In this document: piece by piece, positions 33,935 to 43,700 of the stretch
How the letters are laid out: each line of letters starts with the position of its first letter
How positions within the stretch are numbered: the first letter of the stretch is position 1
Assembly (NCBI GenBank): GCA_016702555.1
Contig: JADJDV010000007.1
Span: forward strand, 434,001 to 498,000
DNA from: Burkholderiales bacterium
GTDB taxonomy: Bacteria; Pseudomonadota; Gammaproteobacteria; Burkholderiales; Burkholderiaceae_C
Direction of reading: 5' to 3'
Length of the DNA stretch: 64,000 bases
Notes under the pieces: generated by a model
Seen by the model: only the letters and a program-made list of their open reading frames with translations
Told to the model about the DNA's origin: nothing
Databases searched by the model: none
Translations under genes and position numbers: made by a program

Positions 33935-36031
33935 ATGACCGAAGCGCACGACATCGTGGGCGCCTGCCCGCACGATTGCCCCGACACCTGCAGCCTGATC
34001 ACCACGGTGCAGGACGGCCGCGCCCTGCGCGTGCGCGGCAACCCGGCGCATCCGCACACGGCCGGCGTGCTGTGCACCAAGGTGTCGCGCTACGCCGAGC
34101 GCACGCACCACCCCGAGCGCGTGCTGACGCCGCTGCGCCGCGTCGGCGCCAAGGGCGAGGGCCGCTTTGAGCCCATCAGTTGGGACGCCGCGCTGGATGA
34201 AATCGCCACGCGCCTGACGGCGATTGCCGCGCGCGATGCCGAGGCCATCCTGCCCTACAGCTACTGCGGCACCATGGGCCTGGTGCAGGGCGAGTCGATG
34301 GACCGGCGCTTCTTCCACCGCCTGGGCGCCAGCCTGCTGGAGCGCACCATCTGCGCCACCGCGGGCGCCGAGGCGCTGAACCACACGCTGGGCGGCAAGC
34401 TGGGCATGCAGGTGGAATATTTCGCCGAGAGCCGGTTGATCCTGATCTGGGGCAGCAACGCCATCGCCAGCCACCTGCATTTCTGGCGCCTGGCGCAGCA
34501 GGCGCGGCGTGCCGGCGCGCGCCTGGTCTGCATCGACCCGCGCCGCACCGAGACGGCCGAGAAATGCGACGAGCACGTGGCGCTGCTGCCCGGCACCGAC
34601 GCCGCGCTGGCGCTGGGCCTGATGCACGAGCTGATCGTGCACGACTGGCTCGACCACGACTACATCGAACGCCACACGCTGGGCTGGCCGCAGCTGCGCG
34701 AGCGCGCCCTGCAATGGCCGCCCGAGCGCGCCGCCGCCGTCTGCGGCATCCCGGTGCAGCAGCTGCGCGATCTGGCGCGTGCCTGGGGCACGACGCGGCC
34801 GGCCGCCATCCGCCTCAACTACGGCGTGCAGCGCTGTGCCGGCGGCGGCAACGCGGTGCGCGCCATCGCCTGCCTGCCCGCGCTGACCGGCGCCTGGCGT
34901 CATCGCGCCGGCGGCCTGCTGCTGTCGAGCGGCGGCAACTTTCCCGTAGATCGCGCGGCGCTGCAGCGGCCCGAGCTGCTGGCCGGGCGCCGGCCGCGCA
35001 CGCTCAACATGGTGACGCTGGGCGACGATCTGCTGCGCGAATCGTCGGCGGCGTTCGGGCCGAAGGTCGAGGCGCTGATCGTCTACAACAGCAACCCGGT
35101 CGCGGTGGCGCCCGAGTCGCCCAAGGTGGTGCGCGGCTTCGTGCGCGAGGACTTGTTCACCGTGGTGCTGGAGCAGTTCCGCACCGACACCGCCGACCAT
35201 GCCGACATCGTGCTGCCGGCCACCACCCAGCTCGAGCACTGGGACATCCACCTGGCCTACGGCCACACCGACGTGCTGCTGAACCGGCCGGCCATCGCGC
35301 CGCTGGGGCAGGCGTGGTCGAACGCGCGCATCTTCCGCGCGCTGGCGGCGCGCATGGGCTTCGACGAACCCTGCTTCCAGGACGACGATGAGGCGCTGTG
35401 CCGCCAGGCCTACGGCGACAAGGTGGATTGGGACGAGTTGCTGCAGCACGGCTTCGTGTCCCTCAAGGTGCCCGAGGCGCCGTTCGCCGACGGCGGCTTT
35501 CCGACGCCGAGCGGACGCTGCGAGTTCTACAGCGCCCGGCTGGCGGCGCAGGGCCTGGATGGCCTGCCCGACCATGTGCCGAACCATGAGGCGGTGGGCG
35601 TGATGCCCGAGGGCGATTACCCGCTGGCCCTGATCACGCCACCGGCGCGGCATTTCCTCAACTCCAGCTTCGTCAACGTGCAAAGCCTGCGCAGCATCGA
35701 GGGCGAGCCGCTGCTGGAGATGCACCCGTGCGACGCCGCCGCGCGCGGCATCGTCAGCGGCCAGATGGTGCGCGTGTTCAACGCCCGCGGCAGCTACCAC
35801 TGCAAGGCCCAGGTGGGCGAGCGCGCGCGCCCCGGCGTGGTCAATGGCCTGGGTGTGTGGTGGCGCAAGCTGGGGCCGCGCGGCACCAACGTCAACGAGC
35901 TGACCAGCCAGCAACTGACCGACCTGGGCCGCGGGCCGACCTTTCACGACTGCCGGGTGCAGGTCGAACGCGTGGTGGTGGCGCCCGATCCCGTGACCGA
36001 GGTGGTGGAGCGCAGCACCGCCGATGTCTGA
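33935..36031 (+). CDS. Molybdopterin-containing oxidoreductase
   Basis: Formate dehydrogenase/DMSO reductase-family protein of about 698 aa. The N-terminal [4Fe-4S] ligands are in ACPHDCPDTCSL, with a final cysteine in GVLCTKVSRY. Molybdopterin-binding blocks include the ALDEIATRL region, ILIWGSNAIASH and ARLVCIDPRRTETAEK. The C-terminal MopB domain is evident from VRVFNARGSYHCKAQV and GVWWRKLGP. No signal peptide is seen, so it is probably cytoplasmic. No electron-transfer partner is adjacent. The ATG at 33935 is preferred to a TTG at 33914. Its last 8 bp overlap the next gene. Confidence 0.9.
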   Translation: MTEAHDIVGACPHDCPDTCSLITTVQDGRALRVRGNPAHPHTAGVLCTKVSRYAERTHHPERVLTPLRRVGAKGEGRFEPISWDAALDEIATRLTAIAARDAEAILPYSYCGTMGLVQGESMDRRFFHRLGASLLERTICATAGAEALNHTLGGKLGMQVEYFAESRLILIWGSNAIASHLHFWRLAQQARRAGARLVCIDPRRTETAEKCDEHVALLPGTDAALALGLMHELIVHDWLDHDYIERHTLGWPQLRERALQWPPERAAAVCGIPVQQLRDLARAWGTTRPAAIRLNYGVQRCAGGGNAVRAIACLPALTGAWRHRAGGLLLSSGGNFPVDRAALQRPELLAGRRPRTLNMVTLGDDLLRESSAAFGPKVEALIVYNSNPVAVAPESPKVVRGFVREDLFTVVLEQFRTDTADHADIVLPATTQLEHWDIHLAYGHTDVLLNRPAIAPLGQAWSNARIFRALAARMGFDEPCFQDDDEALCRQAYGDKVDWDELLQHGFVSLKVPEAPFADGGFPTPSGRCEFYSARLAAQGLDGLPDHVPNHEAVGVMPEGDYPLALITPPARHFLNSSFVNVQSLRSIEGEPLLEMHPCDAAARGIVSGQMVRVFNARGSYHCKAQVGERARPGVVNGLGVWWRKLGPRGTNVNELTSQQLTDLGRGPTFHDCRVQVERVVVAPDPVTEVVERSTADV

Positions 36032-37134
36032 GGCGTGCGTGCCGCGTTGGGCGGCGGCGCTGCTCGCCGTGCTGGCGCTGGCGGCGCTGAGCGCCTGCGG
36101 CTCCGCCGGCTATTACTGGCAATCGGTGCACGGCCATCTGGCGCTGATGCAGGCCGCGCGCCCGATCGACGAATTGCTGGCCGACCCGACGGTGGCAGGC
36201 GACCTGAAGCCGCGCCTGGAAATGGCGCGGCGCATCCGCGCCTTCGCCGTCAGCGAGCTCGCGCTGCCCGACAACGCCAGCTACCACCGCTACAGCGACC
36301 TCAAGCGCCGCGCGGCGGTGTGGAACGTGGCGGCGGCACCGGCGGATTCGCTGACGCTGAAGCGCTGGTGCTTCCCGGTGGTCGGCTGCGTCGGTTACCG
36401 CGGTTATTACGACGAGGCCGAGGCCAGGGCGCTGGCGGCGCAGCTGGAGCAGGACGAGGGGCTGGAAGTGCGCGTGTACGGCGTGCCGGCCTACTCGACC
36501 CTGGGCTGGCTCAACTGGGCCGGCGGTGACCCGCTGCTGTCGACCTTCATCCGCTACCCCGAGGGCGAGCTGGCGCGCATGATCTTTCACGAGCTGTCGC
36601 ACCAAGTGGTGTACGTGAATGACGACACCATGTTCAACGAGTCGTACGCGACCGCTGTCGAGCGCCTGGGCGTGCAGCGCTGGCTGGCGACGCAGGCGGG
36701 CGAGGCGGCGCGGCGCGACTACGCGATGTTCGATGCGCGCCGACGCGCGTTTCGGCAGCTCAGCCGCGACACGCGGCGCGAGCTCGCCGATGTGTATGCG
36801 CAGAAAGACCCCGCCACGCTGCCGCGCGCGCAAGACCGAGGCCATGGCGCGCTTTCGCCAGCGCTATGCCGACCTGAAAGCCGGCTGGGCCGCGGCCGGC
36901 ACGCCTTTCGACGGCTTCGACCGCTGGGTGGCCGAGGCCAACAACGCCTTCTTCGGTGTGCAGGCGGCCTACGACGAACTGGTGCCGGGCTTCGAGGCGC
37001 TGTTTGCGCAGGGCGGCGGCAGCTGGCCGCGCTTTCATGCCGCCGTGCGCGAACTATCGCGCCTGCCCAAGGCCGAGCGGCAGGCGCGGCTGCGGGCGCT
37101 GAGCGACGGCCTCAGCCCTGGCGCAACTCGCTGA
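36024..37134 (+). CDS. Predicted aminopeptidase lipoprotein (frameshifted)
   Basis: Zinc-peptidase-like lipoprotein. The signal peptide ends with the lipobox LSAC|G near residue 25. The zinc motif HELSH lies near residue 191 in FHELSHQVVYVNDDTMFNESYA, with the downstream Glu in NESYA, matching a family annotated as predicted aminopeptidase (COG4324). The frame breaks within the CG repeat at 36823-36831, probably a lost CG dinucleotide. The C-terminal part then continues as RKTEAMARFRQRYADLKAGW to 37134. The start overlaps the oxidoreductase stop. The end overlaps acbP (opposite strand) by 23 bp. Confidence 0.78.
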
Positions 37135-37372
37135 TCAGGTTGATGTACTGCTGCATCGCTTCATCGTTACCGGTGCCTTCGAGCTTCTTCCAGGCGTCCC
37201 ACTTGGCGCGCGCCACCATGTCGGTGAAACCGGGCTTGCGATCCTCGTTGTCGCCCTCGGTGGCCTGCTTGTAGAGCGCGTAGATCTTCAGCAGGGTGAC
37301 GTTGTCGGGGCGCTCGCTGAGCGTCTTGGAATCGGCGACGGCTTGCTCGAAGCGCGCTTTCAGGTCGGACAT
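37112..37372 (-). CDS. acbP: Acyl-CoA-binding protein
   Basis: Small cytoplasmic acyl-CoA carrier of 86 aa, the standard ACBP size. The ligand-site pattern is visible: FEQAVADSKTLSERPDN, then LLKIYALYKQATEGDN (the YxLYKQAT signature) and AKWDAWKKLEGT with the conserved KW/AW residues. ACBPs bind long-chain acyl-CoA and buffer it for lipid metabolism. It is the last gene of a likely minus-strand unit DUF3108-tetR-TPR-acbP, with AGGAAC 6-8 bp before the ATG. Confidence 0.95.
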   Translation of the reverse strand: MSDLKARFEQAVADSKTLSERPDNVTLLKIYALYKQATEGDNEDRKPGFTDMVARAKWDAWKKLEGTGNDEAMQQYINLISELRQG

Positions 37373-37444
37373 GGGCGTTCCTTGGTGAAAAAAAGGGGGA
37401 TGTTAGTCGGGATGGGCGTGCGGTCGGTCGGGCCGGCGTGGGAA

Positions 37445-38212
37445 TCAGATGTCCGTGCGCGCCAGCTCGACCCACAGCCGCTCGGCGGCGTCGCGCGCGC
37501 TCAGGCTGGCGGCCTGCTCCTGCAGGCGCGCCGCTTCGTCCAGCCGCGCCTCGCCGTCCAGCATCAGCAGCGCGCCCGCGTATTCCAGCAGCACGGCGGC
37601 CGAGTCGGGCGCCAGGCGATGCGCTTCGCGCAGGTGTCTGAGCGCGACGTCGGCGTGCACCTCGTAGGCCATGGCGCCGACCAGCGGGCCGACCTTGTCG
37701 ATCACCTCGGCGTGAAAGCCGCCCAGCGCGGCGTGTGCCAGCGCGTGGCCGGGCGCCAGCGTCAGCGCGGCCTCCAGCGCCTGGCGCACCTGGCGGCCGA
37801 TGCCCTGCGCCAGCGCGCGCGCCACGTGGATGCCTTGCGCATGGCGCGCCAGCGCGCGGCCCTGCCAGTACCAGGCGCTGGCGTCGCGCGGGCGCTCGGC
37901 GGCGTGCTGGCGCGCGCGCGCGTGAATGCGCAGGTACAGCTCCAGGCGCGCCTTTTCGTGCGGCTCGACCAGAGTGGCGTGCGCCGCGGTGGCGCGGTTG
38001 GCCACCGCCAGCCCGGCCATGCCCGCGGCCAGTCCGGCGGCCTCGGCCTGCTCGAAATGCCCGTTGTGGAACAGCACCCAGGCCGCCAGCACCGCGTCGT
38101 CCTCGGGCAGCGGCTCGGCGTCGAGCGCGTGCAGGCGCGACCATTGCGCGCGCACGCTGTCTGCGTCGAAGGCGTATTCGGCGGTGTAGGGGCAGGACAG
38201 CCAGGCGCTCAT
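37445..38212 (-). CDS. TPR-like hypothetical protein
   Basis: Protein of 255 aa, Ala/Leu-rich and entirely helical in appearance. Tetratricopeptide-like repeats can be seen: AAWVLFHNGHFEQAEAAG, ASAWYWQGRALARHAQG, ALEAALTLAPGHALAHAALGGFHAEV and ALRHLREAHRLAPDSAAVLLEYA. No signal peptide or membrane segment is present. TPR proteins are usually adaptors, and no partner can be named. It lies 10 bp after tetR and 72 bp before acbP, so it is probably cotranscribed with them. Confidence 0.72.
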   Translation of the reverse strand: MSAWLSCPYTAEYAFDADSVRAQWSRLHALDAEPLPEDDAVLAAWVLFHNGHFEQAEAAGLAAGMAGLAVANRATAAHATLVEPHEKARLELYLRIHARARQHAAERPRDASAWYWQGRALARHAQGIHVARALAQGIGRQVRQALEAALTLAPGHALAHAALGGFHAEVIDKVGPLVGAMAYEVHADVALRHLREAHRLAPDSAAVLLEYAGALLMLDGEARLDEAARLQEQAASLSARDAAERLWVELARTDI

Positions 38213-38222
38213 GGCGGGTGGC

Positions 38223-38888
38223 TCACAGGGTGGCGGGAACGTAGGCCTCGATCAGCGCCTGCAGGTGGTCGCGCGGCTCGGCATCCAGGTGCGGCGCCAG
38301 CAGCCCCAGCACGTGGAAGGCGCCGCGCAGCAGCGCGTCCTCGGCGTTGTCGGGCTCCAGCGCGCGGCGCGGCTGCAGCACGTATTCGTAGCTGAGCCAG
38401 TAGGTCAGCAGCACCACCATGCTGGCGGCGACGGCGTCGCGCGTGCGCTCGTCCTCGGCGGCCAGGGGCTGGCCCGGTCGCAGCGTGTCCAGCAGCAGGC
38501 GCAGCGCGCCGCGCTTGCGCATCAGGATGACGGGGAAATGTGTCTCCAACCGCCGGTTGCGCGACAGCAGGTGGTTGAGGTCACGGTACAGAAAGCGATA
38601 CTGCCAGATCAGCTCGAACAGCGAGTGCAGGAAGAACCAGCAGTCCTCGACGTCGCGCACGTCCTCGCTGGCGCCCAGCAACTCATACAGCTGGCCCTCG
38701 TACTGCCCGAACAGCGTGTTGACCAGCTCATCCTTGGACGGGTAGTGGTAGTACAGATTGCCCGGGCTGATGCGCAACTCGGACGAGATCAGCGTGGTCG
38801 ACACATTCGGCTCGCCGAAGCGGTTGAACAGCTCCAGCGCGGCGACCAGGATGCGTTCGGCGGTGCGGCGGGGGGCTTTCTTGGCCAT
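38223..38888 (-). CDS. TetR family transcriptional regulator
   Basis: Regulator of 221 aa. The N-terminal helix-turn-helix is clear: TAERILVAALELFNRFGEPNVSTTLISSELRISPGNLYYHYPSKDEL. The C-terminal domain (about 75-215) contains HSLFELIWQYRFLYRDLNHLLSRN, a pattern seen in fatty-acid-linked TetR proteins. The start is the ATG at 38888; the frame is open to 39068, but that part overlaps the DUF3108 gene. The gene begins 4 bp after the DUF3108 stop and leads to a TPR protein and ACBP. It might bind the ACCAAG-N6-CTTGGT palindromes near the acyl-CoA genes, but nothing here proves it. Confidence 0.9.
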   Translation of the reverse strand: MAKKAPRRTAERILVAALELFNRFGEPNVSTTLISSELRISPGNLYYHYPSKDELVNTLFGQYEGQLYELLGASEDVRDVEDCWFFLHSLFELIWQYRFLYRDLNHLLSRNRRLETHFPVILMRKRGALRLLLDTLRPGQPLAAEDERTRDAVAASMVVLLTYWLSYEYVLQPRRALEPDNAEDALLRGAFHVLGLLAPHLDAEPRDHLQALIEAYVPATL

Positions 38889-38892
38889 GGGG

Positions 38893-40071
38893 TCAGCGGG
38901 GGACGAGAATGCCCGGCGAGGCCCGCTCGGAAGACGGCATGGGTTGCAGTTCGATGGCCTTTTGTGCCAGCCGATCCTGGATGTCACCGTTGGTTTCAGT
39001 GATGCGCCAACGCGCCGGCATGTAGTCCAGAGATGGCGCCAACCACACTTCGATCGATGGTTGTGCACTGTCCGGCGCCTGATGCACCAGGTGCACCGTC
39101 TTGAGCCATTTGCTCTCCAGCGCGGAGAGGGTTTCCTCGCCGGTCACGATGAATGTCACGTCTTGAATGCCGCCTGCCTCCAGCATCGGCACCCGCAGTT
39201 GGGTCCCCAGCGTCAGTTCCTTCGGCTGCGCGGCCGCCATGGCCGCCAACTGAATCGCCAGGCTGAACCCGTCCTGCGTTCCGGGTTTGAATTCCACGGT
39301 CGGCGGATCGATGGGTCCGATGACGCGCTTGTTGGCGTAGTCGAACCGCCACTCTTCGCGCTGCTGGCCCACAATGTTCATCAGTGCGACAGGTGCCAGG
39401 CCTTGTGGCGTCAGCACGCCGCGATTGAAGCGACGATGATCTCCCGCCGCGGTGCTGAAAAACTCCCAGCGCAGATCGTAATGCGTGTTGTTCTGACTCC
39501 AGCGCAGGGTCGCCGGAACGCCGCTGTAGGCCACGCCCTGGCGGGTGCCGGCGGTCACGTAGCGAATCTCGACTGAGCGTGGCAGGAGCACCGCAGGCCC
39601 GGGGTGGTCGGCCATGACGCTGTTGACCATGACGTCTTCCAGCCGGCTGGTCACCTGTTCGACGTTGACCCAGTAGTTCGCTGGACCGGCAATGAAATCC
39701 GGTGGCGCCTCGATGTCCGAGCCGTCGCGAAGGGATTGCGCTTCCCGCGCCATCGGAGCGCTTGGGGCTTCAGGACTCGGCGCGACCGGCTTGGGCGCCG
39801 CCTTCGGGCGTGGGCGCGGTGCGGGTCGAGGCGTGGGCGCGGCGTCCTTGGCTTCGAAGGTGGGTGCCGGTTCCACCGGTGCCGGTGGCTCTGGTGCCGG
39901 TGTCGGTACGGGCGCGGCCATCGGCGTGATGCTCCTGGTCGCGATCACCATGCTCATTTTGCCCACCGGCTTGGCAAACTTCCAGTGTGGCCAGCCCAGC
40001 AGCAGGACCAGGTGCACCACGGTCACGGCCAGGGCCGTCAGGATCAGTGAACGCTGCTCGGATTGCTTCAT
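38893..40071 (-). CDS. DUF3108 domain protein with TonB-like Pro-rich N-terminus
   Basis: Cell-envelope protein of 392 aa. The N-terminus has one transmembrane anchor (LILTALAVTVVHLVLLLGW). A Pro/Ala-rich linker follows (about 52-110: PTPAPEPPAPVEPAP, TPRPAPRPRPKAAPKP), like TonB-type spacers that cross the periplasm. The C-terminal domain (about 150-390) has the DUF3108 pattern RWEFFSTAAGDHRRFNRGVL, SLAIQLAAM and SLDYMPARWRITETNGD. The function of the family is unknown. It precedes tetR with a 4-bp gap. Confidence 0.82.
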   Translation of the reverse strand: MKQSEQRSLILTALAVTVVHLVLLLGWPHWKFAKPVGKMSMVIATRSITPMAAPVPTPAPEPPAPVEPAPTFEAKDAAPTPRPAPRPRPKAAPKPVAPSPEAPSAPMAREAQSLRDGSDIEAPPDFIAGPANYWVNVEQVTSRLEDVMVNSVMADHPGPAVLLPRSVEIRYVTAGTRQGVAYSGVPATLRWSQNNTHYDLRWEFFSTAAGDHRRFNRGVLTPQGLAPVALMNIVGQQREEWRFDYANKRVIGPIDPPTVEFKPGTQDGFSLAIQLAAMAAAQPKELTLGTQLRVPMLEAGGIQDVTFIVTGEETLSALESKWLKTVHLVHQAPDSAQPSIEVWLAPSLDYMPARWRITETNGDIQDRLAQKAIELQPMPSSERASPGILVPR

Positions 40072-40162
40072 CGAAAAACCATGAACGGCGAGCCCGTACT
40101 GGCTCGAACCATGACTGCAATATCACGCCAGGCAGAGATGCCACCAAGGCCTCGCACGCCAT

Positions 40163-40666
40163 TCATGGCGAGGGGTTGGGCGTCTTGCGTGTTTTTTTCG
40201 CCGCTGCCGTGACGCGGCTACCGGGTTGGGAGTCGGTGGTTGCCGACTGGGCGGCGATGTGTTCCAGACGCTCGACGCGCTTCAATAATTCCTGCCAGGC
40301 CGCTTGCGACGGCAGACCAAGCGCCGTCAGAGCACGCGAAACCCGGGTTTCAAAGATGCTCTCCAGTCCCGACCAGCGTCCCGCGGAGGCGGCGACATTC
40401 TGGTTGATGGCCTCGACCCGCTGGGTGAACGCCTCCATGCGTTGCTGCGCCGCAACTTGCGTCGCACGCTGCGCGTCGATGCCTTCCTGGACCAGCGCCT
40501 CGAAGGCCTTGCTGCCTTCCGCTTGCGCCTTCGCCAGCGCCCCCAGGCCAGCGAACCAGATGTTATTGGCGGAGGTCGACTCCAGATTCGGCTCGCCAGC
40601 CGGCGTGCCGGGTTTGGCCGCCGATGCGCGAGGCTTGCGGGGTTTGGTGCTCAAGATCAACTCCAT
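40163..40666 (-). CDS. Phasin, polyhydroxyalkanoate granule-associated (PhaI/PhaF-like)
   Basis: Small amphipathic protein that coats PHA storage granules. The 167 aa sequence shows the phasin signature NIWFAGLGALAKAQAEGSK, followed by heptad-like helices (FEALVQEGIDAQRATQVAAQQRMEAF). A second helical region has SRALTALGLPSQAAWQELLKRVERLE. The tail is basic (TAAAKKTRKTPNPSP). The start is uncertain: the ATG at 40666 lacks a ribosome site, while GGAG at 40661-40664 fits a TTG at 40654, giving MSTKPRKP. No PHA synthase is in the window. Confidence 0.85.
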   Translation of the reverse strand: MELILSTKPRKPRASAAKPGTPAGEPNLESTSANNIWFAGLGALAKAQAEGSKAFEALVQEGIDAQRATQVAAQQRMEAFTQRVEAINQNVAASAGRWSGLESIFETRVSRALTALGLPSQAAWQELLKRVERLEHIAAQSATTDSQPGSRVTAAAKKTRKTPNPSP

Positions 40667-40822
40667 CCAGTGACAGCAGACGGCAAAAGTGGCAGTGCGC
40701 CGAGGTTCGGCATTGTCGTGCAGCGGGCCTGAAACCCACTGGCACAATCCGTATTTTCGCTGGACCGGCAGGCGCGGGCATTCGCTCGCCGGCCTTGGCT
40801 TCAGCGGGTATGTGACGACGAC

Positions 40823-41893
40823 ATGATATTGATTACCGGCGCCGCCGGCTTCATTGGCAGCAATTTTGTACTCGACTGGTTGGCAACTGGCAGTGAGCCG
40901 GTGCTCAACCTCGACAAACTCACCTACGCCGGCAACCTGGCCAACCTCAGCCAGCCTGCAAGGCGATGCGCGCCACCTCTTCGTGCAAGGCGACATCGGC
41001 GACCGGGCCCTGATCGACCGCCTGCTGGCCGAGCATCGTCCGCGCGCCATCGTCAACTTTGCTGCCGAGAGCCACGTCGACCGATCGATTCACGGCGCCG
41101 AGGACTTCATCGCCACCAACATCGTCGGCAGCTTCCGCCTGCTCGAAGCCGCGCGCGGCCACTGGAGCCAGCTGCCCGAGGGCGAGAAGGCCGCCTTCCG
41201 CTTCCTGCACGTCTCCACCGACGAGGTCTATGGCAGCCTCGCGCCCGACGACCCTGCCTTCACCGAAGAGCATGTCTACCAGCCCAACAGCCCGTACTCG
41301 GCCAGCAAGGCCGCCAGCGACCACCTGGTGCGCGCCTGGCACCACACCCACGGCCTGCCGGTGCTCACCACCAACTGCTCCAACAACTACGGGCCTTACC
41401 AGTTCCCCGAGAAACTCATCCCGCTGGTGATCGTCAACGCCCTGGCTGGTAAACCCCTGCCCATCTACGGCGACGGCCAGCAGGTGCGCGACTGGCTCTA
41501 CGTCAGCGACCACTGCAGCGCCATCCGCCGCGTGCTCGAGGCCGGCCGCCGGGCGAGGTCTACAACATCGGCGGCTGGAACGAGAAGACCAACCTGGAGA
41601 TCGTGCACACCATCTGCGATTTGCTGGATCAGCTCTCCCCACGCGCCGACGGCCAGAGCTACCGCCGCCAGATCACCCACGTGCAGGATCGCCCCGGCCA
41701 CGACCGCCGCTACGCCATCGACGCGCGCAAGATCGAGCGCGAACTTGGCTGGCGCCCGGCCGAGACCTTCGACACCGGCATCCGCAAGACCGTGCGCTGG
41801 TACCTGGACAATGCCGACTGGGTGAAAAGCGTGCAAAGCGGCGCCTACCGCGACTGGGTGGCAACGCAATACGGCGCAGGGCAGGGCGCGTGA
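40823..41893 (+). CDS. rfbB: dTDP-glucose 4,6-dehydratase RfbB (two frameshifts)
   Basis: Second step of dTDP-rhamnose synthesis, also feeding 3-amino-sugar pathways. The NAD site ILITGAAGFIGSNFV opens the protein. The catalytic region HVSTDEVYGSL and YSASKAASDHLVRAW (YxxxK) follow, then NCSNNYGPYQFPEKLIPL. The frame is broken twice: an extra A near 40949 (NLANL-ASLQGDARH) and a missing C near 41549-41551 (LEAGRPGEVYNIGG). The protein sequence on each side is family-perfect, so these look like sequence errors. The end overlaps rfbD by 4 bp. It opens the surface-glycan cluster. Confidence 0.9.
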
Positions 41894-42786
41894 AGATCCT
41901 GCTGCTGGGCAAGAACGGCCAGCTCGGCTGGGAACTGCAGCGCAGCCTGGCGCCGCTGGGCGAGCTGATCGCGCTGGATCGCCACGGTGCCAACGGGCTG
42001 TACGGCGACCTGGCCGAGCTGGATGGCCTGGCCGCCACCGTGCGCGCCGTGCAGCCGCAAGTCATCGTCAACGCCGCCGCCTACACCGCCGTCGATAAGG
42101 CCGAGAGCGAGGCGACACAAGCCCGGCGCATCAACGCCGAGGCAGCCGGCCGTGCTGGCGCGCGAAGGCCAAGACCTGTGGCGCGCTGCTGCTGCACTAC
42201 AGCACCGACTACGTGTTCGACGGCAGTGGCCAGCAGCCCTGGCGCGAGGACGCCGCCACCGGCCCCTTGAGCGTGTACGGCCAGACCAAGCTGGATGGTG
42301 AGCAGGCCATCGTGGATTCCGGCTGCACCCACCTGATCCTGCGCACCAGCTGGGTCTGCGCCGCGCGCGGCGGCAACTTCGCCAGGACCATGCTGCGCCT
42401 GGCCGGTGAGCGCGAGCGCCTTACCGTCATCGACGACCAATGGGGTGCGCCCACCGGCGCCGAGTTGATCGCCGATGTCACGGCCCACGCCATCGTGCAG
42501 ACCCGCCCGCAGCCGGCCAAGGTCCGGCATCTACCATCTGGCGGCGGCCGGCGAAACCAGCTGGCACGGCTATGCGCAACACGTGATCGGCCAGGCGCGC
42601 CAACTGCGGCCGGAGGTCGAACTGAAGGTGCAGGAAATCGCCCCGATCCCCACCAGCCAGTACCCCACACCGGCGCGCCGGCCGCACAATTCGCGCCTGG
42701 ACTGCAGCAAGCTCCAAGCCGCCTTTGATTTGCGTCTGCCGCCCTGGCAGGACGGCGTGCGTCGCCTGCTGACCGAGATCCTCTGA
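41890..42786 (+). CDS. rfbD: dTDP-4-dehydrorhamnose reductase RfbD (three indels)
   Basis: Final NADPH-dependent reduction to dTDP-rhamnose. The N-terminus has the Rossmann motif LLLGKNGQLGWELQ. Later come VNAAAYTAVDKAESE, HYSTDYVFDGSG, LSVYGQTKLDGEQA (YxxxK) and LRTSWVCAARGGNF. Extra G bases near 42148 and 42167 shift the frame between AEAA and VLAREAKT-CGALLLHYS. A third extra G near 42521 splits AK from SGIYHLAAAGETSWHGYA. The total length, if corrected, is normal. It is followed by rfbA after 13 bp. Confidence 0.88.
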
Positions 42787-42799
42787 CCACTTCAAGCAC

Positions 42800-43700
42800 A
42801 TGACTCTCCGCAAAGGCCTCATCCTTGCCGGCGGCTCCGGCACCCGACTGCATCCGGCCACCCTGGCCATGAGCAAGCAGCTGCTGCCGGTGTACGACAA
42901 GCCCATGATCTACTACCCGCTGGCCACCCTGATGCTGGCTGGCATGCGCGACATCCTGGTCATCAGCACGCCGCAGGACACACCGCGCTTTCAGCAACTG
43001 CTGGGCGATGGCAGCCAGTGGGGCATCCACCTGCAATACGCCGTGCAGCCCAGCCCCGACGGCCTGGCCCAGGCCTTCATCATCGGCGAGCAGTTCATCG
43101 GCAACGCCCCCAGCGCCCTGGTGCTCGGCGACAACATCTTCTATGGCCACGACTTCGAGCGCCTGCTGCTCGACGCCGACGCCCGCAGCGAAGGCGCCAC
43201 CGTCTTCGCCTACCACGTGCACGACCCTGAGCGCTACGGCGTGGTCCGAGTTCGACGCTCAAGGCAAAGCCATCAGCATCGAGGAAAAACCCGCCAGCCC
43301 CAAGAGCAACTACGCCGTCACCGGCCTGTACTTCTACGACCGCCAGGTGGTCGAGATCGCCAAGGCCGTCAAGCCCAGCGCCCGCGGCGAACTGGAAATC
43401 ACCGCCGTCAACGACGCCTACCTGCAGCAAGCCCAGCTCAACGTGCAGATCATGCAGCGCGGCTACGCCTGGCTCGACACCGGCACGCACGACAGCCTGC
43501 TCGACGCCGGCCAGTTCATCGCCACGCTGGAGCGCCGCCAGGGCCTGAAGATCGCCTGCCCGGAAGAAATCGCCTGGCGCAAGGGCTTCATTGACGATGC
43601 GCAGCTGGAACGGCTGGCCGAGCCGCTGGCCAAGAGTGGCTATGGGGCGTATCTGATGCGCACGCTGCGCGAGCGCGCACCGCTGCGAGGCCGCATGTGA
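42800..43700 (+). CDS. rfbA: Glucose-1-phosphate thymidylyltransferase RfbA (one frameshift)
   Basis: Makes dTDP-glucose, the precursor for both rhamnose and the 3-amino-3,6-dideoxyhexose route. The nucleotidyltransferase signature GLILAGGSGTRLHPAT and SKQLLPVYDKPMIYYPL open the protein. LVLGDNIFYGHDF and, after the break, ISIEEKPASPKSNYAVTGLYFYD and GYAWLDTGTHDSLLDA follow. An extra C at 43246/43247 breaks the frame within GVVEFD. The stop overlaps the next start as TGATG. Confidence 0.9.
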
